Positions 33,284 through 41,454 of a stretch of DNA of 64,000 nucleotides are shown here, piece after piece; position 1 is the stretch's first letter; each line of letters starts with the position of its first letter. Position numbers and translations under genes: made by a program. This stretch comes from UBA4781 sp963674975. Its GTDB lineage: Bacteria; Chloroflexota; Anaerolineae; Anaerolineales; Anaerolineaceae. Below the pieces are notes generated by a model. The model was given only the letters and a program-made list of their open reading frames with translations. It had not been told where the DNA came from and did no database searches. The stretch lies in assembly GCA_963674975.1 (NCBI GenBank), contig OY771913.1, forward strand, positions 1,488,001 to 1,552,000, given 5' to 3'.

Positions 33284-35467
33284 ATGAATGATCTTTTCTC
33301 CAACCTAAACCCCCAGCAAAAAGTCGCAGTCAGCGCACCGGATGGTCAAATCCTGGTGCTGGCAGGTCCCGGCTCAGGAAAGACGCGGGTGCTTACCCAG
33401 CGGGTCGCTTTTCTTATCCTGGAACGGCAGGTCGACCCCTACCGCCTGCTGGCGGTCACTTTCACCAACAAAGCCGCGCGTGAAATGCAGGGGCGCCTGC
33501 AGCGTGACCTGGAAAGCAAAAGTGATGGGTTGTGGTTGGGAACTTTTCACTCGATCTGCGCACGCATCCTGCGCCGCGAAGCTGATGCCCTGCCCTTCAC
33601 GCGCGATTTTGTCATCATGGATGCCGATGACCAGAAGAGCCTGGTGAAGATGAGCTTGAAAGAACTGAACCTCGATGACAAGCTCTACCCGCCTGCCAGC
33701 ATCCATGCAGCCATCTCCAACGCAAAGAACAACCTGACCCAGGCAAAAGATTTTGCTGCCGGCAACTACCGCGAAGAGGTTACCCGGCGCATCTTCGAAC
33801 GCTACGAGCAGAAGCTGCAAGCCAGCAACGCTCTTGATTTCGACGACCTGCTGCTGTATGCGGTGCGCCTGCTGCAGGAAAATGACGGTGTGCGCGAGAA
33901 ATATGCCCGCCGCTTCTATCACGTGCTGGTGGATGAATTTCAGGATACCAATATCGCGCAGTACGAATTGCTGCAGCTGCTGGCTTCGCATTACCAGAAT
34001 ATTTTTGTTGTGGGCGATGAAGACCAATCCATTTACCGCTGGCGCGGGGCAGATTACCGCAACGTGCTGCGCTTTCAAAAAGATTATCCAAAGCATCACA
34101 AACTGCTGCTGGAGCAAAACTATCGCTCCACGCAAAACGTGCTGGATGCAGCCAGCGCCGTGATCGACCGCAATAAACAGCGTACTCCCAAAAAATTGTT
34201 CTCCAAACGCGGAAAAGGCGACAAGATCGTCCTCTTTGAAGCCATGGACGATCACGGTGAAGCCATGTTCACCGTGGAAACCATCCGTAGCTTGCTGGAA
34301 AGCAAAAAAGCTAAAGGCGGAGATATCGCCATCATGTACCGCACCAACGCGCAATCGCGTTTACTGGAAGAAGCATTCTTCCAAGCCAGGCTGCCCTACC
34401 GTCTGGTGGGGGCACAGCGTTTCTATGGACGCCAGGAAGTGAAGGACATGATCGCCTACCTGCGCACGGTGCAGAATCCGGCGGACGATGTGAGCCTGCT
34501 GCGGGTCATCAACCTGCCCCCACGTGGAATCGGAGATAAGACCATCCAGGACCTGCAGGATTGTGCAGAGAAAGCACAATTGAGCATGGGCAGCGTGCTG
34601 CTTGACCTGGGTTCTAGAAAGGACGCATCTCCCTTCTGGGATGCCTTCAGCGGACGAGCCGCTGGCGCCCTGGCTGCTTTTGGATCATTGCTGGTAAACT
34701 GGCGCACGCTCAGCCCCACCATTCTGCTGCCAGACCTGTTCGAACACATCTTGAAAGATACAAATTATCAAGAATTCATCACAGATGAAAGTGACATCGG
34801 TTATAGCCGCTGGGAAAACGTACAGGAACTGCTGCGCATGGCATATGAATATGCGCAGGTTGGATTGGTGGAATTCCTGGAAAATTTAGCGCTGGTCTCC
34901 GATCAGGATACGCTGCCTGAAAAGAGCGATACGCCCACCCTGCTGACCCTGCATGCTGCCAAGGGGCTGGAGTATAAGGTGGTTTTCATCATCGGACTGG
35001 ATGAAGGCTCGCTGCCGCACCGGCGCTCGATGGACGACCCTGAGGAAATGGCAGAAGAACGGCGCCTGTTCTATGTAGGTATCACCCGCGCAAAAGACCA
35101 CCTCTATCTGGTGCGGGCAGATCAGCGGCGCAGCTTCGGCAGCTTCGATTACAGCATCCCTTCGCGCTTTCTGGATGATATCCCGGAGAACCTGCTGCTG
35201 CGAGCCGGCTACCAGCACTACCATTCGCGCCGACCCAACTTACAAACACTGCAGCCGCGCTGGACTTCCAGCGTTGAAAAACCCAAGAAAACGCAAAAAG
35301 AAGAAGCGCACTATTCCGCAGGTATGCACGTACGGCATGCAGTACTGGGAGAGGGGATCGTGATCCAGAGCAAACTGCAGGGGGAGGATGAGATCGTAAC
35401 CGTAGCTTTCGATTCCGCCGGCTTGAAAAAATTATCGGCAGCGATCGCAAAGCTGGAGATCATCTAA
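33284..35467 (+). CDS. pcrA: PcrA/UvrD-type superfamily 1 DNA helicase
   Basis: A 727-residue 3'-5' DNA helicase involved in nucleotide excision repair, recombination control and plasmid replication. Motifs in order: Q-motif LNPQQKVAV, motif I LAGPGSGKTRVLTQRV, motif Ia VTFTNKAAREM, motif II LVDEFQDTN, motif III VGDEDQSIYRWRGAD, motif IV LEQNYRS, motif V LLTLHAAKGLEYKVVF, and motif VI LFYVGITRAKDHLYL. The last 60 residues (AGMHVRHAVLGEGIV) form the Tudor-like domain that contacts RNA polymerase in PcrA. It is a single-gene unit. Confidence 0.95.
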   Translation: MNDLFSNLNPQQKVAVSAPDGQILVLAGPGSGKTRVLTQRVAFLILERQVDPYRLLAVTFTNKAAREMQGRLQRDLESKSDGLWLGTFHSICARILRREADALPFTRDFVIMDADDQKSLVKMSLKELNLDDKLYPPASIHAAISNAKNNLTQAKDFAAGNYREEVTRRIFERYEQKLQASNALDFDDLLLYAVRLLQENDGVREKYARRFYHVLVDEFQDTNIAQYELLQLLASHYQNIFVVGDEDQSIYRWRGADYRNVLRFQKDYPKHHKLLLEQNYRSTQNVLDAASAVIDRNKQRTPKKLFSKRGKGDKIVLFEAMDDHGEAMFTVETIRSLLESKKAKGGDIAIMYRTNAQSRLLEEAFFQARLPYRLVGAQRFYGRQEVKDMIAYLRTVQNPADDVSLLRVINLPPRGIGDKTIQDLQDCAEKAQLSMGSVLLDLGSRKDASPFWDAFSGRAAGALAAFGSLLVNWRTLSPTILLPDLFEHILKDTNYQEFITDESDIGYSRWENVQELLRMAYEYAQVGLVEFLENLALVSDQDTLPEKSDTPTLLTLHAAKGLEYKVVFIIGLDEGSLPHRRSMDDPEEMAEERRLFYVGITRAKDHLYLVRADQRRSFGSFDYSIPSRFLDDIPENLLLRAGYQHYHSRRPNLQTLQPRWTSSVEKPKKTQKEEAHYSAGMHVRHAVLGEGIVIQSKLQGEDEIVTVAFDSAGLKKLSAAIAKLEII

Positions 35468-35507
35468 AAATACGGTTAAGTACAAAACCGGGCAGTTATT
35501 TCTCGGA

Positions 35508-35771
35508 TCAGATCTTTTTATTTACAACTTTTCCATCGCTGTAAACAAGGGTCAAATTGTGCACATAGGGGCTGCTCATTAGAGCTCGTTCTTGATCACT
35601 GCCGGCAAACATGATTATTTTAAAATCAGTGAAAGTAACCTTATCTCCATAATCATTTGCATATTTATAGATGCGGCTGCAGCCTTGAGCTTTTGCCATA
35701 TTCATGATCAATTCTTCTTCTGTTTCACCCTTGTAAAGATTTTTTGCTGTTTCAACATCAATACTGCTCAT
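35508..35771 (-). CDS. Small conserved-looking protein of unknown function
   Basis: An 87-residue, slightly acidic soluble protein (SSIDVETAKNLYKGETEEEL...VYSDGKVVNKKI). Two ATG codons are adjacent. The second (35771) lies six bases from GGAGG (minus strand, 35778-35782), against three for the first, so it is preferred. It shows an alpha helix followed by beta-rich segments, with no signal peptide or known motif. It lies just upstream of guaA on the same strand side but is separated from it, running toward the helicase gene. I do not recognise the family. Confidence 0.65.
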   Translation of the reverse strand: MSSIDVETAKNLYKGETEEELIMNMAKAQGCSRIYKYANDYGDKVTFTDFKIIMFAGSDQERALMSSPYVHNLTLVYSDGKVVNKKI

Positions 35772-35819
35772 CATTTCCCTCCATTAATGATCTTTGAAAA
35801 CACTCATAGCATTTTAATG

Positions 35820-37370
35820 CTATTCCCACTCGATGGTGGCAGGCGGTTTGGAAGTGACATCATAGACCACGCGATTCACTCCCGGCACCTCATTCACAAT
35901 GCGATTGGAAACAGACGCCAGCAGATCCTGCGGCAGGCGCGCCCAATCGGCGGTCATGAAATCCTGGCTGGTGACCGCGCGCAGCACCACCGTTTCCTGA
36001 TAGGTGCGCTGGTCGCCCATCACACCCACCGAACGTACCGGCAGCAGTGCTGCAAAAGCCTGCGCAATGGGAGCTTTTCCTTCCTGCAAGCGCTGGTTGA
36101 TCAAGCCCGCTTCCTGTAAAGCCTGCCGAAAGATGGCATCCGCGGCACGCAAGCTTTCTAACCTTTCAACCGTGATCTCACCCAGACAGCGCACTGCCAG
36201 CCCGGGTCCGGGGAAAGGCTGGCGCCAGACCAATTCTTTGGGCAGTCCCAGCGCTTCACCAACTGTCCGTACTTCATCTTTGAAAAGATAGCGCAGAGGT
36301 TCCACCAGCTCAAAACCTAACCGCTCCGGCAAGCCGCCCACATTGTGATGCGATTTGATGCGCTGCGCCTTGGAGCGTTCCGGGGCGCGCGATTCCACCA
36401 CATCGGGGTAAATGGTTCCCTGTACCAAATAAGGAAGGTCGCCCAATTTACGAGCCTGTTCCTCAAAAACACGAATGAAAGTAGTGCCAATGATCTTGCG
36501 TTTCTGCTCAGGGTCGCTGACACCCTGCAAGGCAGAAAGGAAAGTTTCGGAAGCATCCACCACATGCAGGTGCTCACCGAGCAGGGGAGTAAGCGCAGCC
36601 CGTACACTTTCGCATTCACCCTGGCGCAGCAAGCCGGTGTCAAGAAAAACCGCTTCAAGCTGGTCACCCACTGCCTGGTGCACCAGAGCAGTCGCCACGC
36701 TGGAATCTACTCCACCGCTTACCGCAGAAAGCACACGCCGGCTATCTACCTGTGCGCGGATAGCTTTCAGTGCATTATCGATAATGGATTGTGCCGTCCA
36801 GGTTGACTGGCAGCCACAAATGGAATAGAGGAAATTCTTTAAAACAAGCTCACCATGCGCGGTATGCACCACTTCAGGATGAAATTGAATACCGTATAAC
36901 CGGAGTTCTGCATTTCCCATGGCAGCGATCGGGCAGGTGGCACTGGTAGCGAGGAGAGAGAATCCTGGAGGCATGCCTTCCACCCGGTCGCCATGCGACA
37001 TCCAAACACTGTGTATTTCAGGAGGAATCAAGCTATTTTCTTTTTTAAGTTCAATCTCTGCAAAACCATATTCATGCTGAGTGGAACCACTGACCCTGCC
37101 TCCCAGCGTTTGCGCCAGCAGCTGCATGCCATAACAAATACCCAAAATCGGCAACTTGCTTTTCAACACATAATCCGGCAGGGTTGGCGCACCTGCATCA
37201 TAAACCGATGCAGGACCACCTGAAAGAATGATACCCTGTGGTTTTATAGCAAGCACTTCTTCAGCAGGAGCATCCCAGGGGAAAAGTTCGCAGTATACCT
37301 GCAGTTCGCGCACGCGGCGCGCGATCAGCTGGGAATATTGAGATCCATAATCAAGAATGGCGATGGACAT
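35820..37370 (-). CDS. guaA: GMP synthase (glutamine-hydrolysing)
   Basis: A 516-residue bifunctional enzyme converting XMP to GMP with ATP and glutamine. The N-terminal class I amidotransferase has LSGGPASVYD, the nucleophile Cys in GICYGMQLLA (about residue 79), and the His-Glu of FHPEVVHT. The ATP-pyrophosphatase domain has SGGVDSSVATALV (P-loop). The C-terminal dimerisation domain includes PFPGPGLAVRCLGE and ends in TIEWE, as usual. It is downstream of xpt on the same strand (55-base gap), consistent with a purine-salvage operon. Confidence 0.97.
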   Translation of the reverse strand: MSIAILDYGSQYSQLIARRVRELQVYCELFPWDAPAEEVLAIKPQGIILSGGPASVYDAGAPTLPDYVLKSKLPILGICYGMQLLAQTLGGRVSGSTQHEYGFAEIELKKENSLIPPEIHSVWMSHGDRVEGMPPGFSLLATSATCPIAAMGNAELRLYGIQFHPEVVHTAHGELVLKNFLYSICGCQSTWTAQSIIDNALKAIRAQVDSRRVLSAVSGGVDSSVATALVHQAVGDQLEAVFLDTGLLRQGECESVRAALTPLLGEHLHVVDASETFLSALQGVSDPEQKRKIIGTTFIRVFEEQARKLGDLPYLVQGTIYPDVVESRAPERSKAQRIKSHHNVGGLPERLGFELVEPLRYLFKDEVRTVGEALGLPKELVWRQPFPGPGLAVRCLGEITVERLESLRAADAIFRQALQEAGLINQRLQEGKAPIAQAFAALLPVRSVGVMGDQRTYQETVVLRAVTSQDFMTADWARLPQDLLASVSNRIVNEVPGVNRVVYDVTSKPPATIEWE

Positions 37371-37425
37371 ATTCTGCCTTTCTATAAAAACAGGTAGGGA
37401 GCTTTTCTCTCTGCCTGCAGCCTTC

Positions 37426-37998
37426 TCATTCTTTCAAAACGATCGTCTTCTCATCCATGGCAGTAATACACGCCAGGGATTCAATGGGTACGCCCAGTTC
37501 CTGCAGCATCTCGCGCCCGCCTTCGAATTCCTTTTCAATAAGCGCCCCGATGCCCACCAGAGTGGCGCCGGCAGCCTTGGTAAGCCTCACCAACCCATTG
37601 ATGGTCGCGCCGCTGGCAAGAAAATCATCGATGATCAGCACTCTCTCACCCGGCTCTAAATATTCGGGGGAAACGATCAGGTCAACCATCACGCCCTTGG
37701 TATGCGAAGGCGCTACCGTCAGATATACCGTATCGGGCATGGTGATGGGTTTGTGTTTGCGCGCGTATACCACCGGTATATGTAGAAAATTGGCAGTCAT
37801 GAGAGCAGGGGCAATGCCGGAAATTTCTGCCGTGAGTACTCGTGTTGGATGAGTATCGGCGAATAGACGCGCAAACTCACGCCCGCATTCTTCCATCAAC
37901 CGAGGATCAACCTGATGATTAATAAAAGAATCCACCTTGAGAATACCGTTTCCCAGGTAGATACCGTCCTTTTTAATAAGGTCTACTAACTGCTGCAT
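37426..37998 (-). CDS. xpt: Xanthine phosphoribosyltransferase
   Basis: A 190-residue enzyme that converts xanthine and PRPP to XMP, which GuaA then aminates. Conserved features are ILKVDSFINHQVDPRLM near the N-terminus, SGIAPALMTA, VVYARKHKP, and the PRPP-binding VLIIDDFLASGATINGL. The frame is open to 38094, but the ATG at 37998 gives the length and start of Bacillus Xpt and has GGAGGA about nine bases upstream. No purine-riboswitch sequence is apparent in the upstream gap, which is instead filled by dispersed repeats. Confidence 0.94.
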   Translation of the reverse strand: MQQLVDLIKKDGIYLGNGILKVDSFINHQVDPRLMEECGREFARLFADTHPTRVLTAEISGIAPALMTANFLHIPVVYARKHKPITMPDTVYLTVAPSHTKGVMVDLIVSPEYLEPGERVLIIDDFLASGATINGLVRLTKAAGATLVGIGALIEKEFEGGREMLQELGVPIESLACITAMDEKTIVLKE

Positions 37999-38085
37999 AA
38001 ATTGGGTCCTCCCGAATTTTCTTGGATTGATTAAATCATGAATGAGGAAAATGAGAGGAAAATTTAAGAATACAGCCTCTCCTCG

Positions 38086-38169
38086 CCTCCCCAATGCTGC
38101 GCATTAGGGAGGGAATTACGATGGTCCCCGCTCTAACTCCCCCCATTTTCCAGAGAAAATAGGGGGAGG
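38086..38169. repeat. Dispersed repeats (two A-type hairpins)
   Basis: CCTCCCC-AATGCTGCGCATT-AGGGAGG (38086-38112) and CTCCCCCCATTTTC/GAAAATAGGGGGAG (38137-38168), between xpt and the upstream pepF gene on the minus strand. The second may terminate pepF transcription. Confidence 0.7.
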
Positions 38170-38178
38170 ATAATTCTA

Positions 38179-39882
38179 TTAAAGTTTGGCTTCCATTTCC
38201 GCGATCTTGTCTTCCATCACGGTAACAACTTTCTTCAAGGTATCCGCGTCAAAAGCTAACTTCACACCGGCAGTCTTGTATAACTGCGGTAGGGTTGCAG
38301 TGCCGCCCAGTTTGAGGGCAGCATGGTACTGCTCCACCGCGGTTTTCTGGTCTTGCAGTGCGTTCACCCATACCTGTGAAGCACCCAGCTGCGCCAGACC
38401 GTATTCAATGTAATAGAAAGGAACCTGATGAATATGATGTTTGCGGTGCCAGCCTGTCATTTTAATATCTTCGAAGCCACTCCAATCAAGATGCGGGCGG
38501 AAACGATCTTCCAGTTCTGCCCACTTGGCATCACAGGCATCGGGATCCAATCCGCCTTCAGGATTTTCATACGCCCAATGCTGGAATGCATCGACGATCG
38601 ACATATAAGGCCAGAAGCGCAGATTATCTTCCAGATGAGAGATGATCGCGCGCGCCGCATCCCGCTCATCATAAAAACCACCCTCATCCTTCATTAAATA
38701 CGGCATGATGAGGTTTTCCATCGCCATGGATGCCACTTCATTGAATTCCATAGGCGTCCAGCGCTGCTGGATATAGGGCAAATTGAATGTTTCAAAAGCA
38801 TGGAAGGCATGCCCGCCCTCATGCACCAGCGTCTGCACATCGTCATGAATGCCCACCGCATTCCCGAAAATAAAGGGTCTCTTGATCATGGCGTAATCAG
38901 TAGTATAAGCGCCATCAGCTTTATTCTTGCGGTTTGCCAGATCGAGCAGCCCTTCACGGCGCATGATATTAAAATATTCTCCAAACTGTGGACCGACCTT
39001 ATGGAAGATCGTAGAAGCTTTTTCTTCCAGTTCGGCAGCATCCGTAAATGGGTGTAGAGGCGGATAATCATCAAGTGCGACAAAGAGATCATAATAGCGC
39101 AGCTTATCGATACCCAGTGCCTTCTTCCGTTTTTCAGATTGGCGGTTGACCGCCGGCACAACGACCTCTTCAATAGCTTCATGAAAACGCATGCAGTCGG
39201 CAGGGGTGTAATCAAAGCGCTTATAATCTTCCCACACATACTCACGATAGCTGGGTTTCCCTGCATTTTTTGCCACCTGCTGGCGCAGTTTGAACATTTT
39301 CACCCAGTTCTCATTGATCGCCTGACGATCAGCCAGCTGGCGCTTGAAAGATAGCTCCCAACCGGCAGTGCGTTTGGCGCGATCTCTATCCCGGTATATC
39401 ACTTCCATCTGGCGGGGAGTTTTTTCCTCACCCTCCCATTCCACAGTCTGGGCGCCCATGATCTTATCCAGCTCTACGCTGAGATTGTTCAATTCCACAT
39501 CCAGGGGAATGTTTTCTTTGCGGAATAGTGCCGCCTCGGCACGCATATTGCGCATGGGAATTTCAAAACCAGGTGGGGTCAGGTTCGCTGCAAGCAGCTT
39601 TTCTTTCAACTGCTGGCTTTTCTCCATGATTGATGGATAAGTTTTTTCCATGAAAGTTTTAAAATGCTGTTCTGCTTTTTTATCAGCCGTATTGACCGAA
39701 GTAGCTACATACAGACGGTTCAGCAGCTCATCGGCAGCCGCAGCAACATCCGTCCAGTCAGCCATCCATTCTTTCATACTGGATTCGTTCAGGTTAAAAG
39801 CGATCAAATCAGTGAAATAAGGTTCAAAATCTTTCCACTGCCAGGTTAATAGTTCTTGCGAGGTAGGAGTCTTGAATTTCAT
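38179..39882 (-). CDS. M3 family oligoendopeptidase (PepF-like)
   Basis: A 567-residue cytoplasmic zinc metallopeptidase of family M3. The zinc motif is LVHEGGHAFHAF (HExxH), with the third ligand Glu in TPMEFNEVASMAMENL about 25 residues downstream. The length and the RRWTP/EFNEVASM region fit the oligoendopeptidase F group, which degrades medium-size peptides. A hairpin separates it from the exchanger gene upstream. It probably works with PepT in peptide utilisation. Confidence 0.93.
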   Translation of the reverse strand: MKFKTPTSQELLTWQWKDFEPYFTDLIAFNLNESSMKEWMADWTDVAAAADELLNRLYVATSVNTADKKAEQHFKTFMEKTYPSIMEKSQQLKEKLLAANLTPPGFEIPMRNMRAEAALFRKENIPLDVELNNLSVELDKIMGAQTVEWEGEEKTPRQMEVIYRDRDRAKRTAGWELSFKRQLADRQAINENWVKMFKLRQQVAKNAGKPSYREYVWEDYKRFDYTPADCMRFHEAIEEVVVPAVNRQSEKRKKALGIDKLRYYDLFVALDDYPPLHPFTDAAELEEKASTIFHKVGPQFGEYFNIMRREGLLDLANRKNKADGAYTTDYAMIKRPFIFGNAVGIHDDVQTLVHEGGHAFHAFETFNLPYIQQRWTPMEFNEVASMAMENLIMPYLMKDEGGFYDERDAARAIISHLEDNLRFWPYMSIVDAFQHWAYENPEGGLDPDACDAKWAELEDRFRPHLDWSGFEDIKMTGWHRKHHIHQVPFYYIEYGLAQLGASQVWVNALQDQKTAVEQYHAALKLGGTATLPQLYKTAGVKLAFDADTLKKVVTVMEDKIAEMEAKL

Positions 39883-39931
39883 AGTTTTTTCCTTTCATTT
39901 ATGAATGCCTTTTTATTATACGGCTTAATGA

Positions 39932-39958
39932 AAAAATCCCGGTTTTTCCGGGATTTTT
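39932..39958. terminator. Bidirectional-type terminator between the exchanger and pepF genes
   Basis: A perfect 11-bp stem AAAAATCCCGG / CCGGGATTTTT with a T5 loop. It follows the exchanger stop on the minus strand, with a T-run in both directions. Confidence 0.85.
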
Positions 39959-39978
39959 ATTCGATCGTACTGTGATTT

Positions 39979-41001
39979 TCAGTCTACCGCAAAGAACAGA
40001 GAACGGCAAATGACGTACACAAAATATAATGCAATCAAATAGATGGCATGAGATTTCTTCAGTTTTCCTTTAGTAACGATAAGAATAACCCACAGGACAG
40101 CTCCGGTCAGTGTCTCCCAGGGAAGATCCCAGCTAATCAGAGGACGCGGAACTGCATAGGTTGAGATCAACGCACCGCCGCCGATAGCCACCAGTGGATT
40201 GGTGATATTGCTGCCAACCAGAGTGCCCAGAGAAATACCATTTTCCTTATTACGGATACCAGCCATGGCTGTGGAAAATTCGGGAAGTGCAGAAGCCACA
40301 CCCAGGGTCAACACTCCGATCAGAGAACCACCGATACCGGTACGACCCACCACAATTTCCGTAACAGACAGCACGTAGGTCGCTGCATAGATGGTCAATC
40401 CAAGCATAGCAATAGAGATCAGGCTGTCGCGCAGTACTTCTTTCCCATTGTGGGGGATCCCATTGGCAATCTTTTCACTCTGAGGTTTATTATCTTCCTC
40501 TTTATAGTGTTTCCGTTCATCAATATATAAATAGTAAGTATAGAGAATAAAGGTTCCAAATAAGATCGCGCCATCCCAACGGGAGTAGGTGCCATCTATG
40601 CCCAGAACGATGCACATGACTGTAGTACCGATCATGGGGAGCATGCTCTTTGTCAGGAAATATTTTCTGAAATACAAAGTTCCGGAAAGGAGAACCACCA
40701 GACCTAAAATAAAGGTCTGCTGCACCACATCAGAGCCAATATTACTGCCCAGCACAATCGCCGAAGCAATGGAATAATCCGATGATCCATTCAGTATCTG
40801 TACCGAGGCTGTAAGATGTGAGGTAATTTCCGGGATACTGGTAGCCAGAGATAAAACGGTTACGCCCATGAAGGTGGAAGACAAATGAAAGTAATTGGCA
40901 ATACCTAACAATTTGGCAACCGATATATTTGAAGCAATGACCAGCACAGTAATAGCTGCCAGCCCAATAATGATAAGAATAGGTAATGATAACGCTTCCA
41001 T
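39979..41001 (-). CDS. Sodium/calcium exchanger family membrane protein
   Basis: A 340-residue CaCA-superfamily antiporter with about ten helices and the two characteristic alpha-repeats. Repeat 1 is LATSIPEITSHLTASVQIL...LGSNIGSDV, and repeat 2 is GVASALPEFSTAMAGI...LVGSNITNPLVAIGGG; the two Glu residues of the PE motifs coordinate the cation. A cytoplasmic loop (KHYKEEDNKPQSEK) divides the halves. It likely exports Ca2+ in exchange for Na+ or H+. It has a near-consensus promoter with an overlapping palindrome and its own terminator. Confidence 0.9.
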   Translation of the reverse strand: MEALSLPILIIIGLAAITVLVIASNISVAKLLGIANYFHLSSTFMGVTVLSLATSIPEITSHLTASVQILNGSSDYSIASAIVLGSNIGSDVVQQTFILGLVVLLSGTLYFRKYFLTKSMLPMIGTTVMCIVLGIDGTYSRWDGAILFGTFILYTYYLYIDERKHYKEEDNKPQSEKIANGIPHNGKEVLRDSLISIAMLGLTIYAATYVLSVTEIVVGRTGIGGSLIGVLTLGVASALPEFSTAMAGIRNKENGISLGTLVGSNITNPLVAIGGGALISTYAVPRPLISWDLPWETLTGAVLWVILIVTKGKLKKSHAIYLIALYFVYVICRSLFFAVD

Positions 41002-41049
41002 AAAAAATACTCCTGCTTATCCTTCCCTCGGGAAGAAGCACGAGGGAGA

Positions 41050-41079
41050 AGTATATAACAAAACATTGACACGGTCAAT
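41050..41079 (-). promoter_or_regulatory. Promoter of the exchanger gene with overlapping palindrome
   Basis: Minus strand: TTGACC (41073-41078), 17-base spacer, TATACT (41050-41055). A perfect inverted repeat ATTGAC-ACG-GTCAAT (41065-41079) covers the -35, a typical repressor position. No regulator is known. Confidence 0.7.
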
Positions 41080-41274
41080 ATGGATCGTGTGATCGCAGAC
41101 AGGCTTTAAACCATTATTAACAAAGTATTGTTCCCTACTATTCGATTGAGAAGATAAGATTAGTGAAGTATCATCCCGTTGTTATGCTTTTTTTTGCAGG
41201 TTGTACCTACTGGTTAACAATAGTAGTTGCATTGCGACATACTGAGTTATTGACATTGAAGACGGTATCTTCGC

Positions 41275-41430
41275 ATGAGCTCAGGATGACGTTAAAAAGA
41301 AGGAATGCGATAACACATGATGGTATTCTCACAATATCCTCTTTCATTCTTTCCTATTGTTATGGGAGAATTTTTTCAGTGGGTTTGTACAACCCACCCT
41401 ACCAACTTCGCTCACGCTCAGGATGACACG
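41275..41430. repeat. Dispersed repeats C-B-C upstream of gatA end
   Basis: C-type units (GCTCAGGATGACG, 41278-41290; CTTCGCTCACGCTCAGGATG, 41407-41426) flank a B palindrome (GTGGGTTTGTACAACCCAC, 41379-41397). The remainder of 41080-41454 shows nothing else; the short frames there are built from repeat sequence. Confidence 0.65.
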
Positions 41431-41454
41431 CGGGTAAACAAAAATGAAAAAAGA

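Noticed and set aside
33374..34354. 326-codon minus-strand open frame
   Set aside because: It is antisense to the helicase gene, whose motifs are fully conserved in the plus frame.
38000..38178. Purine riboswitch upstream of xpt
   Set aside because: The gap consists of two A-type repeat hairpins and the RBS; the conserved three-way-junction sequences are not there.
41163..41426. 87-codon open frame with a hydrophobic start
   Set aside because: Its second half is made of dispersed repeat sequence, so coding is unlikely.
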